DNA of 64,000 nucleotides from Alphaproteobacteria bacterium PA4. GTDB lineage: Bacteria; Pseudomonadota; Alphaproteobacteria; Sphingomonadales; Sphingomonadaceae. Below the pieces are notes generated by a model. It saw only the letters and a list, made by a program, of their open reading frames with translations, made no database searches and was not told the DNA's origin. Each line of letters starts with the position of its first letter. Within the stretch, counting starts at the first letter, position 1. The stretch is taken from positions 101,978-165,977 of the forward strand of contig NKIQ01000004.1 of the NCBI GenBank assembly GCA_002256005.1. Direction: 5' to 3'. A program made the position numbers and the translations under genes. Shown here piece by piece: positions 53,323-63,217 of the stretch.

Positions 53323-54647
53323 GCCGGCACCCCGAACAGATCGGCCTCATCGGCATCCTCGACCAGCACCGGGATGATATCGCCGACCGCCACGCCGCCG
53401 GCATCGCGCAGATGCACCTGGCCATCGATTTCCGGCGCGTCATATTTGCTGCGGCCCGATGCGCCGCCATCGCCGTCGATTTCGTCGATCAGCACGTCGA
53501 GGGTGCGGCCGACCTTCATCGCCAGACGCTGTTCGGAAATCGCCGATTGCGCCGCCATGAAGCGGTGCCAGCGTTCTTCCTTCACCGCTTCCGGCACGGC
53601 GCCGGGCAGGGCGTTGGCGGCAGCGCCCTCCACCGCTTCATATTTGAAGCAGCCGGCGCGATCGATCTGCGCCTCGGCCAGCCAGTCGAGCAGATATTGG
53701 AAATCCGCCTCCGTCTCGCCGGGGAAGCCGACGACAAAGGTGGAGCGCAGCGCCAGATCCGGCACGGCGTCGCGCCAGCGCCGGATGCGCTCCAGCACCT
53801 TGGCGTCATTGGCCGGGCGGCGCATGGCGCGCAGCACGCTGGGGCTGGCGTGCTGGAAGGGGATGTCGAGATAGGGTAGCACCAGACCCTCGGTCATCAG
53901 CCCGATCAGCTGGTCGACGTGCGGATAGGGGTAGATATAGTGCAGCCGCAGCCAGGCGCCGAGGGCGCCCAGTTCGCGGGCCAGATCGGTGATATGGGCG
54001 CGCAGTTCGCGGCCGCCCAGCGTCGACACGGCATGGCGCAGATCGACGCCATAGGCCGATGTGTCCTGCGCGATGACCAGCATCTCCTTCGCACCGCCCT
54101 TCACCAGCGCCGCCGCCTCGCGCAGGATCGCCGCCGGCGGCCGGCTGGCGAGATCGCCGCGCAAGCTGGGGATGATGCAGAAGGCGCAGCGATGGTCGCA
54201 GCCTTCGGAGATTTTCAGATAGGCGTAATGGCGCGGGGTCAGCTTCAGCCCGGCATCCGGAATCAGGTCGAGATAGGCGGATTTGACCGGCGGCGCCGCA
54301 TCGCGCACCGCGTTGACGACATCGTCATATTGCTGCGGCCCGGTGATGGCGAGCACGCCGGGGTAGCGGGCGCGGATCGCATCCGCCTCGTGCCCCATGC
54401 AGCCGGTGACGATGACCTTGCCATTTTCGGCAATCGCTTCGCCGATGGCATCCAGGCTTTCGGCCTTGGCGCTGTCGAGAAAGCCGCAGGTGTTGACGAT
54501 GACGACATCGGCGCCGGCATAATCGCCGGACAGCGCATAGCCATCGGCGCGCAGCTGGGTGAGGATGCGTTCGGAATCGACCAGCGCCTTGGGGCAGCCG
54601 AGCGACACCATGCCGACGCGGGGAGCGGTATCGAGTGCAAGAGTCAT
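53319..54647 (-). CDS. rimO: Ribosomal protein S12 methylthiotransferase
   Basis: A 442-residue radical-SAM enzyme. The N-terminal MTTase domain has [18 protein letters not shown] and [17 protein letters not shown] with its cluster Cys, then VTGCMG; the radical-SAM motif is [14 protein letters not shown] (CxxxCxxC). The C-terminal TRAM domain follows [10 protein letters not shown]. It adds a methylthio group to Asp of ribosomal protein S12. It overlaps leucyl aminopeptidase by 4 bases. Confidence 0.96.
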   Translation of the reverse strand: MTLALDTAPRVGMVSLGCPKALVDSERILTQLRADGYALSGDYAGADVVIVNTCGFLDSAKAESLDAIGEAIAENGKVIVTGCMGHEADAIRARYPGVLAITGPQQYDDVVNAVRDAAPPVKSAYLDLIPDAGLKLTPRHYAYLKISEGCDHRCAFCIIPSLRGDLASRPPAAILREAAALVKGGAKEMLVIAQDTSAYGVDLRHAVSTLGGRELRAHITDLARELGALGAWLRLHYIYPYPHVDQLIGLMTEGLVLPYLDIPFQHASPSVLRAMRRPANDAKVLERIRRWRDAVPDLALRSTFVVGFPGETEADFQYLLDWLAEAQIDRAGCFKYEAVEGAAANALPGAVPEAVKEERWHRFMAAQSAISEQRLAMKVGRTLDVLIDEIDGDGGASGRSKYDAPEIDGQVHLRDAGGVAVGDIIPVLVEDADEADLFGVPA

Positions 54648-54678
54648 CGCGCGCCCATACGCACGATTGCCGGCAAAG

Positions 54679-55569
54679 TCACCGCCCGCCGATGATTCGC
54701 GCCGGATCGACCGGCGTGCGGCCGCGGCGCAGTTCGAAATGCACCTGCGGCTCGGTCACCGCCCCGGTCGCGCCGGCGCGGGCGATGACATCGCCCTGGC
54801 GCACCCGCGCGCCGCGCGCCACCAGCAGCGCTTCGGCATGGCCATAGGCCGTCACCCAGCCGCCGGCATGCTTGATGAGGATCAGGTTGCCGAACGCCGG
54901 GATAGCATCGCCGGCATAGGCGACAACGCCATCGCCGGCGGCACGCACCGGGGCGCCGCCGGAGGCCTTCAGATTGACGCCATCGTTGAAGCGCCCGCCG
55001 GGCTTGGCGCCGAAGCCGGAGAGGACACGCCCCTCGACCGGCCAGCGGAAGGCGGGGGCATCGCCGGTCAGCACCGGCAGCGGTGCCGCAACCGGCGCGG
55101 ATTGCGGCGGCGCAGCGGCGCCGGGCTTCGGTGCCGGCTTCACGCTCGGCGGGGTGCGCGGCCGCGGCGCCGCCGGTTCGCCGCCGGTGATGATATCGTC
55201 GATATCGATGCGAAAGGCGCGCGCCCGCTCCTCCACCGTCATCGCCGCGACGTCCTTGGCCGTCGGCAGCAGCAGCCGATCGCCGACCTCCAGCCGATAG
55301 GGCGGCGACAGCCCGTTCGCCGCCGCCACCCGATCCCAGGCGACGCCATAGGCGCGGGCGATGGCAATGCCGGTCTCCCCGGGCTTCACCGTGTGCAACC
55401 GCCCGCCTGGCACGGTGACGGCATCGGTGACAACGCGGCGCGCCTGCCAGACGGGTTTGGCGGGTGGCGGGGCGGGGCGGCTGCTCACCGGTGGCGGTGC
55501 CGGCGGCTTGCCCGCACAGGCCGCCAGCAGCAGCAACGGCAGCACGGCGAGAATCGGGCGAAACAACAT
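54679..55569 (-). CDS. LysM and M23 (LytM) lipoprotein, NlpD/EnvC-like
   Basis: A 296-residue lipoprotein: lipobox LLAAC (Cys about 18), Pro-rich linker, a LysM domain (about 60-105; [18 protein letters not shown]) and a C-terminal LytM domain (190-296). In the LytM site the first zinc ligand His is replaced: the strand reads [10 protein letters not shown] instead of H-x-GxD, although the HFELRRG end is kept. It is thus probably an amidase activator like NlpD rather than an active peptidase. The GTG at 55572 directly precedes ATG 55569; the ATG is used. Confidence 0.88.
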   Translation of the reverse strand: MLFRPILAVLPLLLLAACAGKPPAPPPVSSRPAPPPAKPVWQARRVVTDAVTVPGGRLHTVKPGETGIAIARAYGVAWDRVAAANGLSPPYRLEVGDRLLLPTAKDVAAMTVEERARAFRIDIDDIITGGEPAAPRPRTPPSVKPAPKPGAAAPPQSAPVAAPLPVLTGDAPAFRWPVEGRVLSGFGAKPGGRFNDGVNLKASGGAPVRAAGDGVVAYAGDAIPAFGNLILIKHAGGWVTAYGHAEALLVARGARVRQGDVIARAGATGAVTEPQVHFELRRGRTPVDPARIIGGR

Positions 55570-55667
55570 CACCGCCAGACTAGAATCCTTTGGCGACGAA
55601 TTGAATCGGAAAGGCGCTCCCGCTCAGGGTCCTGACCCTGGGGCGTATCTGCATACAGGATTGAGAG

Positions 55668-55852
55668 GCCTCCGGCGGCTGGGGCCGCAGGCCCCAGACC
55701 CCATTTCGCTTTGATCTGGCCTGAAAAGCCGCCTGTGGTGCCAAGCGGTAGCCAGTAAATGGGGTCTGGGGCCTGCGGCCCCAGCCGCCGGAGGCTCTAA
55801 TTTACTCCCGATCAGCGTTCAGCACGGCCGAAATGCTGAATATCGATTCGGC
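55668..55852. repeat. Dispersed double-palindrome repeat, copy 4, with extra tail
   Basis: The core 55668-55795 has full consensus arms. The spacer and a further tail (about 55811-55852, containing the hairpin TTCAGC...GCTGAA at 55818-55840) are near-identical, in reverse complement, to the copy at 61.7 kb. The tail abuts the surE stop codon, so it also forms the surE 3' region. Confidence 0.88.
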
Positions 55853-56632
55853 TCAGGCCCCCTCCGCCAGCGGCGCCAGCGCGGCCTTCAGCGCGGCCAT
55901 CGTCTGGTAGTGCGTCATGTCGACGTGCAGCGGCGTTACCGAGATGCAGGCTTCGTGCATGGCCTTCAGGTCGGTTTCATGGCCGGGGACCTGCTTTTCC
56001 TTGCCATAGCCGTGCCAGTAATAATCGAAGCCGCGCGGGTCGGTGCGCTTGATCAGCTGGATGTTGCCATAGTCGCGGAAGCCCTGTTCGGTGACGCGCA
56101 CGCCCTTCACGGCGGCGGCCGGCACCGGCGGGAAGTTGATGTTGATCAGCACGCCGTCCGGCCAGGCAATGCCCAGCACATGGCGCAGCACGGCGGCGCC
56201 ATGGGCGGTGGCGGTGCTGAAATCCTCCATCCCCGCCGTGTAATCGGCCATCACCTGGCTGAGGGCGATCGAGCGGATGCCGGCGAGGCAGCCTTCCATC
56301 GCCGCCGACACCGTGCCGGAATAGGTGACATCTTCGGCAAGATTGCCGCCGCGGTTGACGCCGGACAGGATGAGGTCGGGCTTTGCATCCTGCATCACCG
56401 CGCCCAGTGCCAGCATCACGCAATCGGTGGGCGTGCCGCGCACGGCAAAGCGGCGCGGGCTGATTTCGCGCAGGCGCACCGGCTGCGACAGGGTCAGGCT
56501 GTGGCCGGCGCCCGACTGTTCCTCGGCCGGCGCCACCACCCAGACATCGTCGGACAGTTCGGCGGCGATCGCCTCCAGCGCGACAAGGCCGGGGGCGGAA
56601 ATGCCGTCATCATTGGTGACGAGGATGCGCAT
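55853..56632 (-). CDS. surE: 5'/3'-nucleotidase SurE
   Basis: A 259-residue SurE phosphatase: MRILVTNDDGISAPGLVAL carries the catalytic Asp pair (NDDG), followed by GAGHSLT, DLILSGVNRGGNLAEDVTYSGTV split by the NRGGN metal site, and SGTVSAAMEG. It removes phosphate from nucleoside monophosphates in stress survival. It shares a transcript with serS, with a 31-base gap containing GGGGA. Confidence 0.96.
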   Translation of the reverse strand: MRILVTNDDGISAPGLVALEAIAAELSDDVWVVAPAEEQSGAGHSLTLSQPVRLREISPRRFAVRGTPTDCVMLALGAVMQDAKPDLILSGVNRGGNLAEDVTYSGTVSAAMEGCLAGIRSIALSQVMADYTAGMEDFSTATAHGAAVLRHVLGIAWPDGVLININFPPVPAAAVKGVRVTEQGFRDYGNIQLIKRTDPRGFDYYWHGYGKEKQVPGHETDLKAMHEACISVTPLHVDMTHYQTMAALKAALAPLAEGA

Positions 56633-56663
56633 GCAGGGGACTTTCGGGAGAAAAAAGGGGAAT

Positions 56664-57935
56664 TCAGGGGCGCAGTTCGGTGATGCCGTTCATATAGGGG
56701 TGCAGCACATCGGGGATCTGCACCGAACCATCGGCCTGCTGGTAATTCTCGATGATCGCCACCAGCGTGCGGCCCACCGCCAGCCCGCTGCCGTTCAGCG
56801 TGTTGACATGGCCCTTGCTGCCCTTTTCGCCGCGCACCTTCCAGCGCGCGTTCATGCGGCGGCCCTGGAAATCGCCGCAATCGGAAATGCTGGAAATCTC
56901 GCGCCAGGCGTTCTGGCCGGGCAGCCAGACTTCGAGGTCGAAGGTCTTCCGCGCCGCAAAGCCCATGTCCCCGGCGCAGAGCAGCACGCGGCGATAGGCG
57001 AGGCCGAGATTTTCCAGAATCGCCTCGGCGGCGCGCAGCATATAGCCATGCTCGGTGGCGGCCTGGTCGGCGGTGCAGATGCTGACCAGCTCGACCTTTT
57101 CGAACTGGTGCTGGCGGATGAGGCCCTTGGTATCGCGCCCGGCGCTGCCGGCCTCTGACCGGAAGCACGGCGTCAGCGCGGTCAGCCGCAGCGGCAGCTG
57201 GTCCTCGTCGATCAGCCCGTCGCGCACCAGATTGGTCAGCGACACTTCGGCGGTGGGGATCAGGTAGCGGCCGTCGGTCGTCTTGAAGAGATCTTCCTCG
57301 AACTTCGGCAATTGCCCGGTGCCGAACGCCGCCTCGCCGCGCACCAGCAGCGGCACGGCGGTTTCGGCATAGCCATGCACTTCGGTCTGCACATCGATCA
57401 TGTACTGGCCAAGGGCGCGCTGCAGCCGGGCCAGCGGCCCCTTGAGCACGGCAAAGCGCGCGCCGGCGATCCGGGCCGCCGCTTCGGGATCATAGCCCAG
57501 CCGCGCCGCCACGGCATCATGCTCCAGCGGCAGGAAGGCGAATTTCGGCTTCTCGCCATGCTCGCGCACCACGACATTGCCGGTCTCGTCGATGCCCTCC
57601 GGCACATCGGCGGCGGGGAGGTTGGGCAGCGCGGCGAGCAACGTCTCGAGCACCGCCTGTGCCTCGCGCTCCTCGGCTTCCAGCACCGGAATCCGCGTTT
57701 TCAGTTCGGCAACTTCGGCCATCGCGTCCGTCGCATCCTCGCCCTTGCCGCGCGCCTGGCCGATGGCCCGCGACAGTTCGTTGCGGCGGGCGAGCGCCGC
57801 CTGCACTTCGGTCTGCAGGGCGCGCAGCCGGGCATCGGCGGCCATGGCGGGGGCGGCGGCGCCGGCGGCACCGCGGCGGGCGAGGGCAGCGTCGAACGCA
57901 GCGGGTTCGGCGCGGATCAGCTTGATATCGTGCAT
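56664..57935 (-). CDS. serS: Seryl-tRNA synthetase
   Basis: A 423-residue class II synthetase. The N-terminal coiled-coil arm (about 30-110) binds the tRNA-Ser long variable arm. Motif 2 is LTPCFRSEAGSAGRDTKGLIRQHQFEKVEL split here, motif 3 GSGLAVGRTLVAIIENYQ. ATG 57935 gives the normal N-terminus (MHDIKLIRAEPAAFD). Upstream in-frame codons add a non-conserved leader. It is followed by surE. Confidence 0.96.
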   Translation of the reverse strand: MHDIKLIRAEPAAFDAALARRGAAGAAAPAMAADARLRALQTEVQAALARRNELSRAIGQARGKGEDATDAMAEVAELKTRIPVLEAEEREAQAVLETLLAALPNLPAADVPEGIDETGNVVVREHGEKPKFAFLPLEHDAVAARLGYDPEAAARIAGARFAVLKGPLARLQRALGQYMIDVQTEVHGYAETAVPLLVRGEAAFGTGQLPKFEEDLFKTTDGRYLIPTAEVSLTNLVRDGLIDEDQLPLRLTALTPCFRSEAGSAGRDTKGLIRQHQFEKVELVSICTADQAATEHGYMLRAAEAILENLGLAYRRVLLCAGDMGFAARKTFDLEVWLPGQNAWREISSISDCGDFQGRRMNARWKVRGEKGSKGHVNTLNGSGLAVGRTLVAIIENYQQADGSVQIPDVLHPYMNGITELRP

Positions 57936-58053
57936 GGCCCCGCTATCGCCGAGCCGGGCCCCAGAGGCAAGTATGGCGGCAAGCATGGAGGCCATTCGCG
58001 CCCTGTGGCAAACAGGCTTCACGCCGCGCCAATTTCCGGCTTAAACTGGCGGT

Positions 58054-58743
58054 GTGATCATCATCTGCCCCAATTGCGGCACGCGGTACCGGCTGGATGC
58101 CGCGGTGGTGGCACGCGGCGCCCGCATGCGCTGCGCCGAATGCCAGCACCGCTGGGTGCCGACCGCCGAAGCCGAAGCCGCAGAGCCGCCACCGCAGCCG
58201 GTTGTGGCGATGGCACCGCCACCGCCGGACCCCGCACCCGCAGCGCCGATCGTGGCGCCGGACCCCCCGCCCACCCCTGCCGAAACCGGCGACGACGCCG
58301 ATTCGGACGATGACCCGCCGCCGCGGCGCACGCTGTGGCGCTGGATCATCGCCCTGGTGCTGGGGGCCGTGCTGGCCGCGGCGGCCGCGGCGCTGTGGAT
58401 TGCCCGCGTCGACCCCGAACGCCTGCCGGTGCTGTCGCAACTGCTGGCGCAATGGCAGCCGGCGCCATCGCCGCTGAAGGCGGAGGTGACCGGCATCGTC
58501 ACGCGCCTGCCGTCCGGCGAGCGCATCATCGAAATCAGTGGCCGGGTGCGCAACCCCGGCACCGCCACCGAAAGCATCAGGGGCGTCGATGCCCGCCTGT
58601 CCGGCGGCGGCGGCACGGCGCGGCGCTGGCGGATCAGCGTGCCGGTGCGCCAGCTGGCGCCGGGCGAATCGGTCGGCTTTGCCAGCACCACCACCGGCTT
58701 CGCGTCCGATGCGGTGATCCTGTCGGTGACGCCGATTCCGTAG
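58054..58743 (+). CDS. Zinc-ribbon (MJ0042-type) membrane protein
   Basis: A 229-residue protein: N-terminal zinc ribbon IICPNCGTRYRLD...MRCAECQHRW (two CxxC pairs), a Pro/Ala-rich linker, an acidic stretch (GDDADSDDD), one transmembrane helix (about 97-117, IIALVLGAVLAAAAAALWI) and a C-terminal beta-rich DUF3426-like domain. Common in Alphaproteobacteria, function unknown; possibly an envelope/cytoplasm linker. The start is GTG 58054. It diverges from serS. Confidence 0.8.
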   Translation: MIIICPNCGTRYRLDAAVVARGARMRCAECQHRWVPTAEAEAAEPPPQPVVAMAPPPPDPAPAAPIVAPDPPPTPAETGDDADSDDDPPPRRTLWRWIIALVLGAVLAAAAAALWIARVDPERLPVLSQLLAQWQPAPSPLKAEVTGIVTRLPSGERIIEISGRVRNPGTATESIRGVDARLSGGGGTARRWRISVPVRQLAPGESVGFASTTTGFASDAVILSVTPIP

Positions 58744-58767
58744 AGTCGCTTGCGTTTAAGTGGAGTC

Positions 58768-58870
58768 GGCACCGGCCCGCTCCCCCGCCCGCGACGGAGG
58801 TCGCATCCGCTCCGGGCCACCCATATCGTACAATGACGTGGGTGGCCGGGCGGGGGAGCGGGCCGGTGCC
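58768..58870. repeat. Third palindrome: perfect 24 bp arms with inner stem
   Basis: The left arm (58768-58791, GGCACCGGCCCGCTCCCCCG...) and right arm (58847-58870) are perfect 24-base reverse complements, and an inner GGCCACCC (58815-58822)/GGGTGGCC (58840-58847) stem lies inside. Sits between two convergent genes. Could be a bidirectional terminator or another REP-like unit; only one copy in the window. Confidence 0.75.
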
Positions 58871-58899
58871 GTTCTACGGCAATCGAACCGTGATCGACG

Positions 58900-59406
58900 C
58901 TACAGCGTCCGTGCCGCGTCCAGCGCCGCCAGCCGCGCCCGCAGCGCCGCGACCTGGGCGGCAACAGCATCCGACCCGGTCGTGCCGGTGGCATCGTCGC
59001 CGATGGCATCCAGCGCGCGATCCTGAATTCCAAGGCCAAGGAACAGCGATTCATAGCGGCTGCGCGCCACCTCGATGCCGCCGTCATCACCCCCGGCCGC
59101 AGCGATGGCCGCCAGCGCGGCGCGCCGCTGCGCCGGCATCTGCAGTTCCAGCTGTGCCAGCGCTGCATCGACGGCCGCCAGCCGCGCCGGGATATCGGCG
59201 GGTAGCGGTGGTAGCGGGGCCGCGACGGGGGCGGGCGCTGCGATCATGTCCTGCCCGCAGCCGGCGAATGGGCCGAGCGGCGTGCGCGGCACCAAAGGCG
59301 CCTGCTCACCGGGGCGTGTCGCCAGCGACGGCCATGGCCCGGCCTGATTCATGCCGGAACAGCCGGCCAGCAACAGCAGGGGGAATACCGCAAGGCGCAT
59401 GCCCAT
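58900..59406 (-). CDS. Predicted lipoprotein, function unknown
   Basis: A 168-residue protein starting MGMRLAVFPLLLLAGCSG; the LLLAGC lipobox predicts a lipoprotein (Cys about 16). The remainder is Ala/Pro-rich with a helical region (ARLAAVDAALAQLELQMPAQ) and no motif that I recognise. It converges with the zinc-ribbon gene across the third palindrome. The start could also be the Met at 59400. Confidence 0.6.
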   Translation of the reverse strand: MGMRLAVFPLLLLAGCSGMNQAGPWPSLATRPGEQAPLVPRTPLGPFAGCGQDMIAAPAPVAAPLPPLPADIPARLAAVDAALAQLELQMPAQRRAALAAIAAAGGDDGGIEVARSRYESLFLGLGIQDRALDAIGDDATGTTGSDAVAAQVAALRARLAALDAARTL

Positions 59407-59480
59407 CTGCTAGGCGGCCCAAGAAGTTTCAGCAAGCTGTTGCCAAGCGCCGCCGGCTCGCCTAAGAGGCGCCTCCTTGC

Positions 59481-59557
59481 GCACCCGTAGCTCAGCTGGA
59501 TAGAGCATCAGACTACGAATCTGAGGGTCGGACGTTCGAATCGTTCCGGGTGCGCCA
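59481..59557 (+). tRNA. tRNA-Arg (anticodon ACG)
   Basis: A complete 77-base tRNA with encoded CCA: acceptor GCACCCG/CGGGTGC, D-stem GCTC/GAGC, anticodon stem TCAGA/TCTGA around CTACGAA with ACG at 59515-59517, T-stem GGACG/CGTTC with one G-U pair. The wobble A is normally converted to inosine by TadA. Confidence 0.97.
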
Positions 59558-59771
59558 ATTTCTTCAATTGCTGCTCTGGCCTTGCGCTGCGCCGTGAGAC
59601 GCGCCGGATGCGTTTCGGAACATCGGGCCTGTCGGCGCCTTGCCGCTCCCCTGGCCCTGCGGCGATGCTGCCATCAGCCTGTCGTATTTGCGCCTTGCCC
59701 CTGTCGCGGCCTATTGGCTATGCGCAGCATCGGGTGCGGACGCCGCGCAAATTGCAACACAGGATGGCCAA

Positions 59772-61595
59772 GTGACAACTGAAGCATCGCATTCGCATGA
59801 AGCACCGACCCGCCATGCGGCCCTGCTGGCCTGGGTCGCCGAAGTGGCGGCGCTGACCAAGCCCAAGGCGGTGCGCTGGTGTGACGGGTCCGAGGCGGAA
59901 TGGCAGGAACTGACCGGGGACCTGGTCGCCGCCGGCACGCTGGTCCGGCTGGATCCCGCCAAGCGGCCCAACAGCTTCTACGCCCGTTCCGATGCCCGCG
60001 ACGTCGCCCGTGTCGAAAGCCGCACCTTCATCTGTTCCGAACACGAATCGGATGCCGGCTCCACCAACAATTGGCGCGACCCGGCCGAAACCCGCGCCAT
60101 GCTCACCGGCCTGTTCGATGGCTGCATGGCCGGCCGCACCATGTATGTCGTGCCCTTCTGCATGGGGCCGCTGGGCTCCGAAGCCGGGGTCATCGGCGTC
60201 GAGATCACCGACAGCGCCTATGTCGTGCTGTCGATGAAGATCATGACGCGGATGGGCGCGCCGGCGCTCGCCATGCTGGGCGACAGCGGCACTTTCGTGC
60301 CCTGCCTGCACACCGTCGGCATGCCGCTGAACGACGGCGTCGCCGATGTCGCCTGGCCGTGCAACGACGACAAATGGATCGTGCATTTCCCCGAAACGCG
60401 CGAAATCTGGTCCTATGGTTCGGGCTATGGCGGCAACGCCCTCCTTGGCAAGAAGTGCCTCGCCCTGCGCATCGCCAGCGTCATCGCCCGCGATGAAGGC
60501 TGGCTCGCCGAGCATATGCTGATCCTGAAGCTGACCTCCCCGGCCGGCGCCGTGCATTATGTCACCGCCGCCTTCCCCAGCGCCTGCGGCAAGACCAACA
60601 TGGCGATGCTGATGCCGACGCTGCCGGGCTGGAAGGCCGAAACCATCGGCGACGATATCGCCTGGATGCGCTTCGGTGCCGATGGCCGCCTCTATGCCGT
60701 CAATCCGGAAGCCGGCTTCTTCGGCGTGGCACCGGGCACCGGCATCAGCACCAACCGCAACGCGGTCGAAACGCTGCACGCCAATGCCATCTACACCAAC
60801 ACCGCGCTGACCGATGATGGCGATGTCTGGTGGGAAGGGCTGACCGATACGCCGCCGGCGCACCTGACCGACTGGCAGGGCAACAGCTGGACGCCGGACA
60901 GCGGCCGCCCCGCCGCGCACCCCAACGCCCGCTTCGCCGTGCCGGCCGAACAATGCCCGGCGATCGCCAAGGAATGGGACGATCCCGCCGGCGTGCCGAT
61001 CTCGGCGATCCTGTTCGGCGGCCGCCGCGCCACCGCCATCCCGCTGGTCACCGAGGCGTTCGACTGGCAGCACGGCGTCTATCTCGCCGCCAATGTCGCC
61101 TCCGAAACCACCGCGGCGGCAGAGGCCAAGGTCGGCCAGCTGCGCCGCGATCCCTTCGCCATGCTGCCGTTCTGCGGCTATGCCATGGCCGATTATTTCG
61201 CGCACTGGCTGAAGCTGGGCGCAGGCCGCGATCCCGCCAAGCTGCCGCGCATCTATATGGTCAACTGGTTCCGCAAGGGCGCCAATGGCAAGTTCCTGTG
61301 GCCGGGCTTTGGCGACAATGCCCGCGTGCTGAAATGGATCGTCGAGCGCTGCGAAGGGCTGGTCGGCGCCGTCGACAGTCCGGTCGGGCGGTTGCCAAAG
61401 GCGGGTGACATCGATGTCTCGGGCCTGTCGGTCAGCGCCGACAACATGGCGGAACTGCTGCTCGTCGATCCCGACGTCTGGGTGGAGGAAGCCGCGGCCA
61501 GCGCCGGCGACTTCACCCGCCTGGGCGGCGTGCCGGATGCGCTCTGGTCCGAACATCGCGCGCTGGAAGCCCGGCTGGCCGCCGGCGCCGCCTGA
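59772..61595 (+). CDS. pckG: Phosphoenolpyruvate carboxykinase (GTP)
   Basis: A 607-residue GTP-type PEP carboxykinase. Kinase-1a P-loop [23 protein letters not shown] (metal), [23 protein letters not shown] and [13 protein letters not shown] are all present. It turns oxaloacetate into PEP for gluconeogenesis, matching the MaeB gene elsewhere in the window. The GTG at 59772 is chosen, with AGGA 7 bases upstream; the longer frame to 59640 starts inside the 3' flank of tRNA-Arg. The 59558-59771 interval must hold its promoter; I could not define the -35/-10 boxes. Confidence 0.95.
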   Translation: MTTEASHSHEAPTRHAALLAWVAEVAALTKPKAVRWCDGSEAEWQELTGDLVAAGTLVRLDPAKRPNSFYARSDARDVARVESRTFICSEHESDAGSTNNWRDPAETRAMLTGLFDGCMAGRTMYVVPFCMGPLGSEAGVIGVEITDSAYVVLSMKIMTRMGAPALAMLGDSGTFVPCLHTVGMPLNDGVADVAWPCNDDKWIVHFPETREIWSYGSGYGGNALLGKKCLALRIASVIARDEGWLAEHMLILKLTSPAGAVHYVTAAFPSACGKTNMAMLMPTLPGWKAETIGDDIAWMRFGADGRLYAVNPEAGFFGVAPGTGISTNRNAVETLHANAIYTNTALTDDGDVWWEGLTDTPPAHLTDWQGNSWTPDSGRPAAHPNARFAVPAEQCPAIAKEWDDPAGVPISAILFGGRRATAIPLVTEAFDWQHGVYLAANVASETTAAAEAKVGQLRRDPFAMLPFCGYAMADYFAHWLKLGAGRDPAKLPRIYMVNWFRKGANGKFLWPGFGDNARVLKWIVERCEGLVGAVDSPVGRLPKAGDIDVSGLSVSADNMAELLLVDPDVWVEEAAASAGDFTRLGGVPDALWSEHRALEARLAAGAA

Positions 61596-61640
61596 GTGCG
61601 GCGGGGACCGCCGCGCCTTGTTCTGAAGCCCAGGGAACAG

Positions 61641-61840
61641 AGCCGCCGGAGGCTGGGCCGAATCGACATTCAGCATTTCAGCCGTTCTGAACGCTGGTTA
61701 CGATAAAAAAGAGCCTCCGGCGGCTGGGGCCATAGGCCCCAGACCCCATTTACTGGCGACCGCATGGCACCACAGGCGGCTTTTCAGGCCAGATCGAAGC
61801 GAAATGGGGTCTGGGGCCTGCGGCCCCAGCCGCCGGAGGC
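61641..61840. repeat. Dispersed double-palindrome repeat, copy 5, with tail and fragment
   Basis: The core 61713-61840 has full consensus arms. Before it lie a tail (about 61657-61700) and a short arm fragment AGCCGCCGGAGGC (61641-61653). Spacer and tail are the near-identical inverse of copy 4. It sits between convergent pckG and the TlpA-like gene, ending 14 bases before the latter's stop. Confidence 0.88.
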
Positions 61841-61854
61841 TTGCACCCTTGCCC

Positions 61855-63150
61855 TCACGCCTTTTCGCGCAGCAGCCGGCTCACCGTCGCATCGAAATCG
61901 CGCTTGGCTTCGGCGTTGAGCGCGCCGGTGGCGGGGCCGGCCCAGCCGACATGGACTTCGCGGACACGGCCATCGCGGCCGATGAAGATCGTTGACGGAT
62001 AGACCTTGACCGGGCCGAGCGCGCCCAGCGCCGCCTTGGTTGATTCCGGCGTCGGCTGGCCGGCGAGCAGCAGCGGATAGGGCAGTTTGTAGCGCGCCTT
62101 GTAATTGTCGATCAGGCGGAAGGCGCGGGTGGCGTCCTCGCCATATTCGAAGTGCAGCCCGATGACCTCCAGCCCTTCCTTCTGCCGGCGGGCGGCATAG
62201 GGGCCCATGAAGATGGCCTCGTCATGGCAATTGGGGCACCAGGCGCCGCCCAGCGTGATGACGACGACCTTGCCCTTGTAGCGGGCATCGCTGAGCGAGA
62301 CCTTGCGGCCGTCGCTGGCCGGGAAGCTGAAGGCGAGGCGCTGGCCGCCGGGCTGTTCGACAACGACGGGCGCGACCTTGTCCTTGCCGGCCGGGCGCGC
62401 TGTCCAGGGCGTGCCGGTCTTGCTGCCGGTGGCGGTGAACTGGGCGCCGGTCAGCGCCCCCTTGTCGAGCGTCGCGATCCACAGCGTCGCGGCATTGCCA
62501 TCAAAGGTCGACAGCGACAGGCGGTTGCCGCTGAGTTCGCCGGCGAGATAGCGGACATCGCCGCTGGGCAGCTGGATGGAGCCGGAGACGCTGCTGCCCT
62601 TCTGCGTCAGCTGGGCGAGGCCGGCGTCGTTTTTCGCGCCATAGCGCAGCAGCCATTTGCCGCCGATATTGGCCGCAGGCGCCGCCGGATTGGGGCTGAA
62701 CCGCCAGCTGCCGCGCACGCCACTGGCCGCGACCGTGGCAGGGCCGCTGCTGCGCGACAGATGCGCCTCGCCCGACAGGCTGTCGCCGCTGCGGGTGAGG
62801 ACGAGTTCGGAGCCATAGGAGGGCCAGCCGAGGGTGAGCGTGTCGCCCGCCAGGCTGACGCGCTCGACACGGGCGCGTTCCGGCGCGTTGAGCAGATATG
62901 CGGTGGTGCCGGCCTTGTCCTGCCGCACCTCCAGCCCGAACGGCAGGCTGCCGCCGGGCAGCGCCAGCGCGACGCGCCAGGTGCCGGCCCAGCCCGGCGT
63001 TGCCGTGGGTGTCGCGGCGGCGACCGGCCGCATGAACAGCATCGCCAGTGTGCCGGCAAAGACCAGTGCGGTCAGCCCGCGCCAGAACCAGTGCGCCAGC
63101 GTGGCGCGCGCAGCATCGGCATCATGCATCGATTTCGGAACCCCTGTCAT
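61855..63150 (-). CDS. TlpA-family thiol-disulfide reductase with large N-terminal domain
   Basis: A 431-residue exported thioredoxin-like protein. The N-terminal signal/anchor (WRGLTALVFAGTLAMLFM, about 20-38) is followed by a 230-residue beta-rich domain without recognised motifs. A C-terminal TlpA domain has the GGAWCPNCHDEAIF motif (CPNC near 305-308) and VYPSTIFIGRDGRV. It would reduce or exchange disulfides in the periplasm. The beta domain is unusual for TlpA proteins and might bind the substrate. ATG 63150 chosen; 63162 and 63129 are also possible. Confidence 0.82.
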   Translation of the reverse strand: MTGVPKSMHDADAARATLAHWFWRGLTALVFAGTLAMLFMRPVAAATPTATPGWAGTWRVALALPGGSLPFGLEVRQDKAGTTAYLLNAPERARVERVSLAGDTLTLGWPSYGSELVLTRSGDSLSGEAHLSRSSGPATVAASGVRGSWRFSPNPAAPAANIGGKWLLRYGAKNDAGLAQLTQKGSSVSGSIQLPSGDVRYLAGELSGNRLSLSTFDGNAATLWIATLDKGALTGAQFTATGSKTGTPWTARPAGKDKVAPVVVEQPGGQRLAFSFPASDGRKVSLSDARYKGKVVVITLGGAWCPNCHDEAIFMGPYAARRQKEGLEVIGLHFEYGEDATRAFRLIDNYKARYKLPYPLLLAGQPTPESTKAALGALGPVKVYPSTIFIGRDGRVREVHVGWAGPATGALNAEAKRDFDATVSRLLREKA

Positions 63151-63217
63151 GGCGACCACCATCACGGAATCGTCACGAAAAGGCGAATCACCGAATCTTG
63201 GGGTTGCCAAAGCCCCG

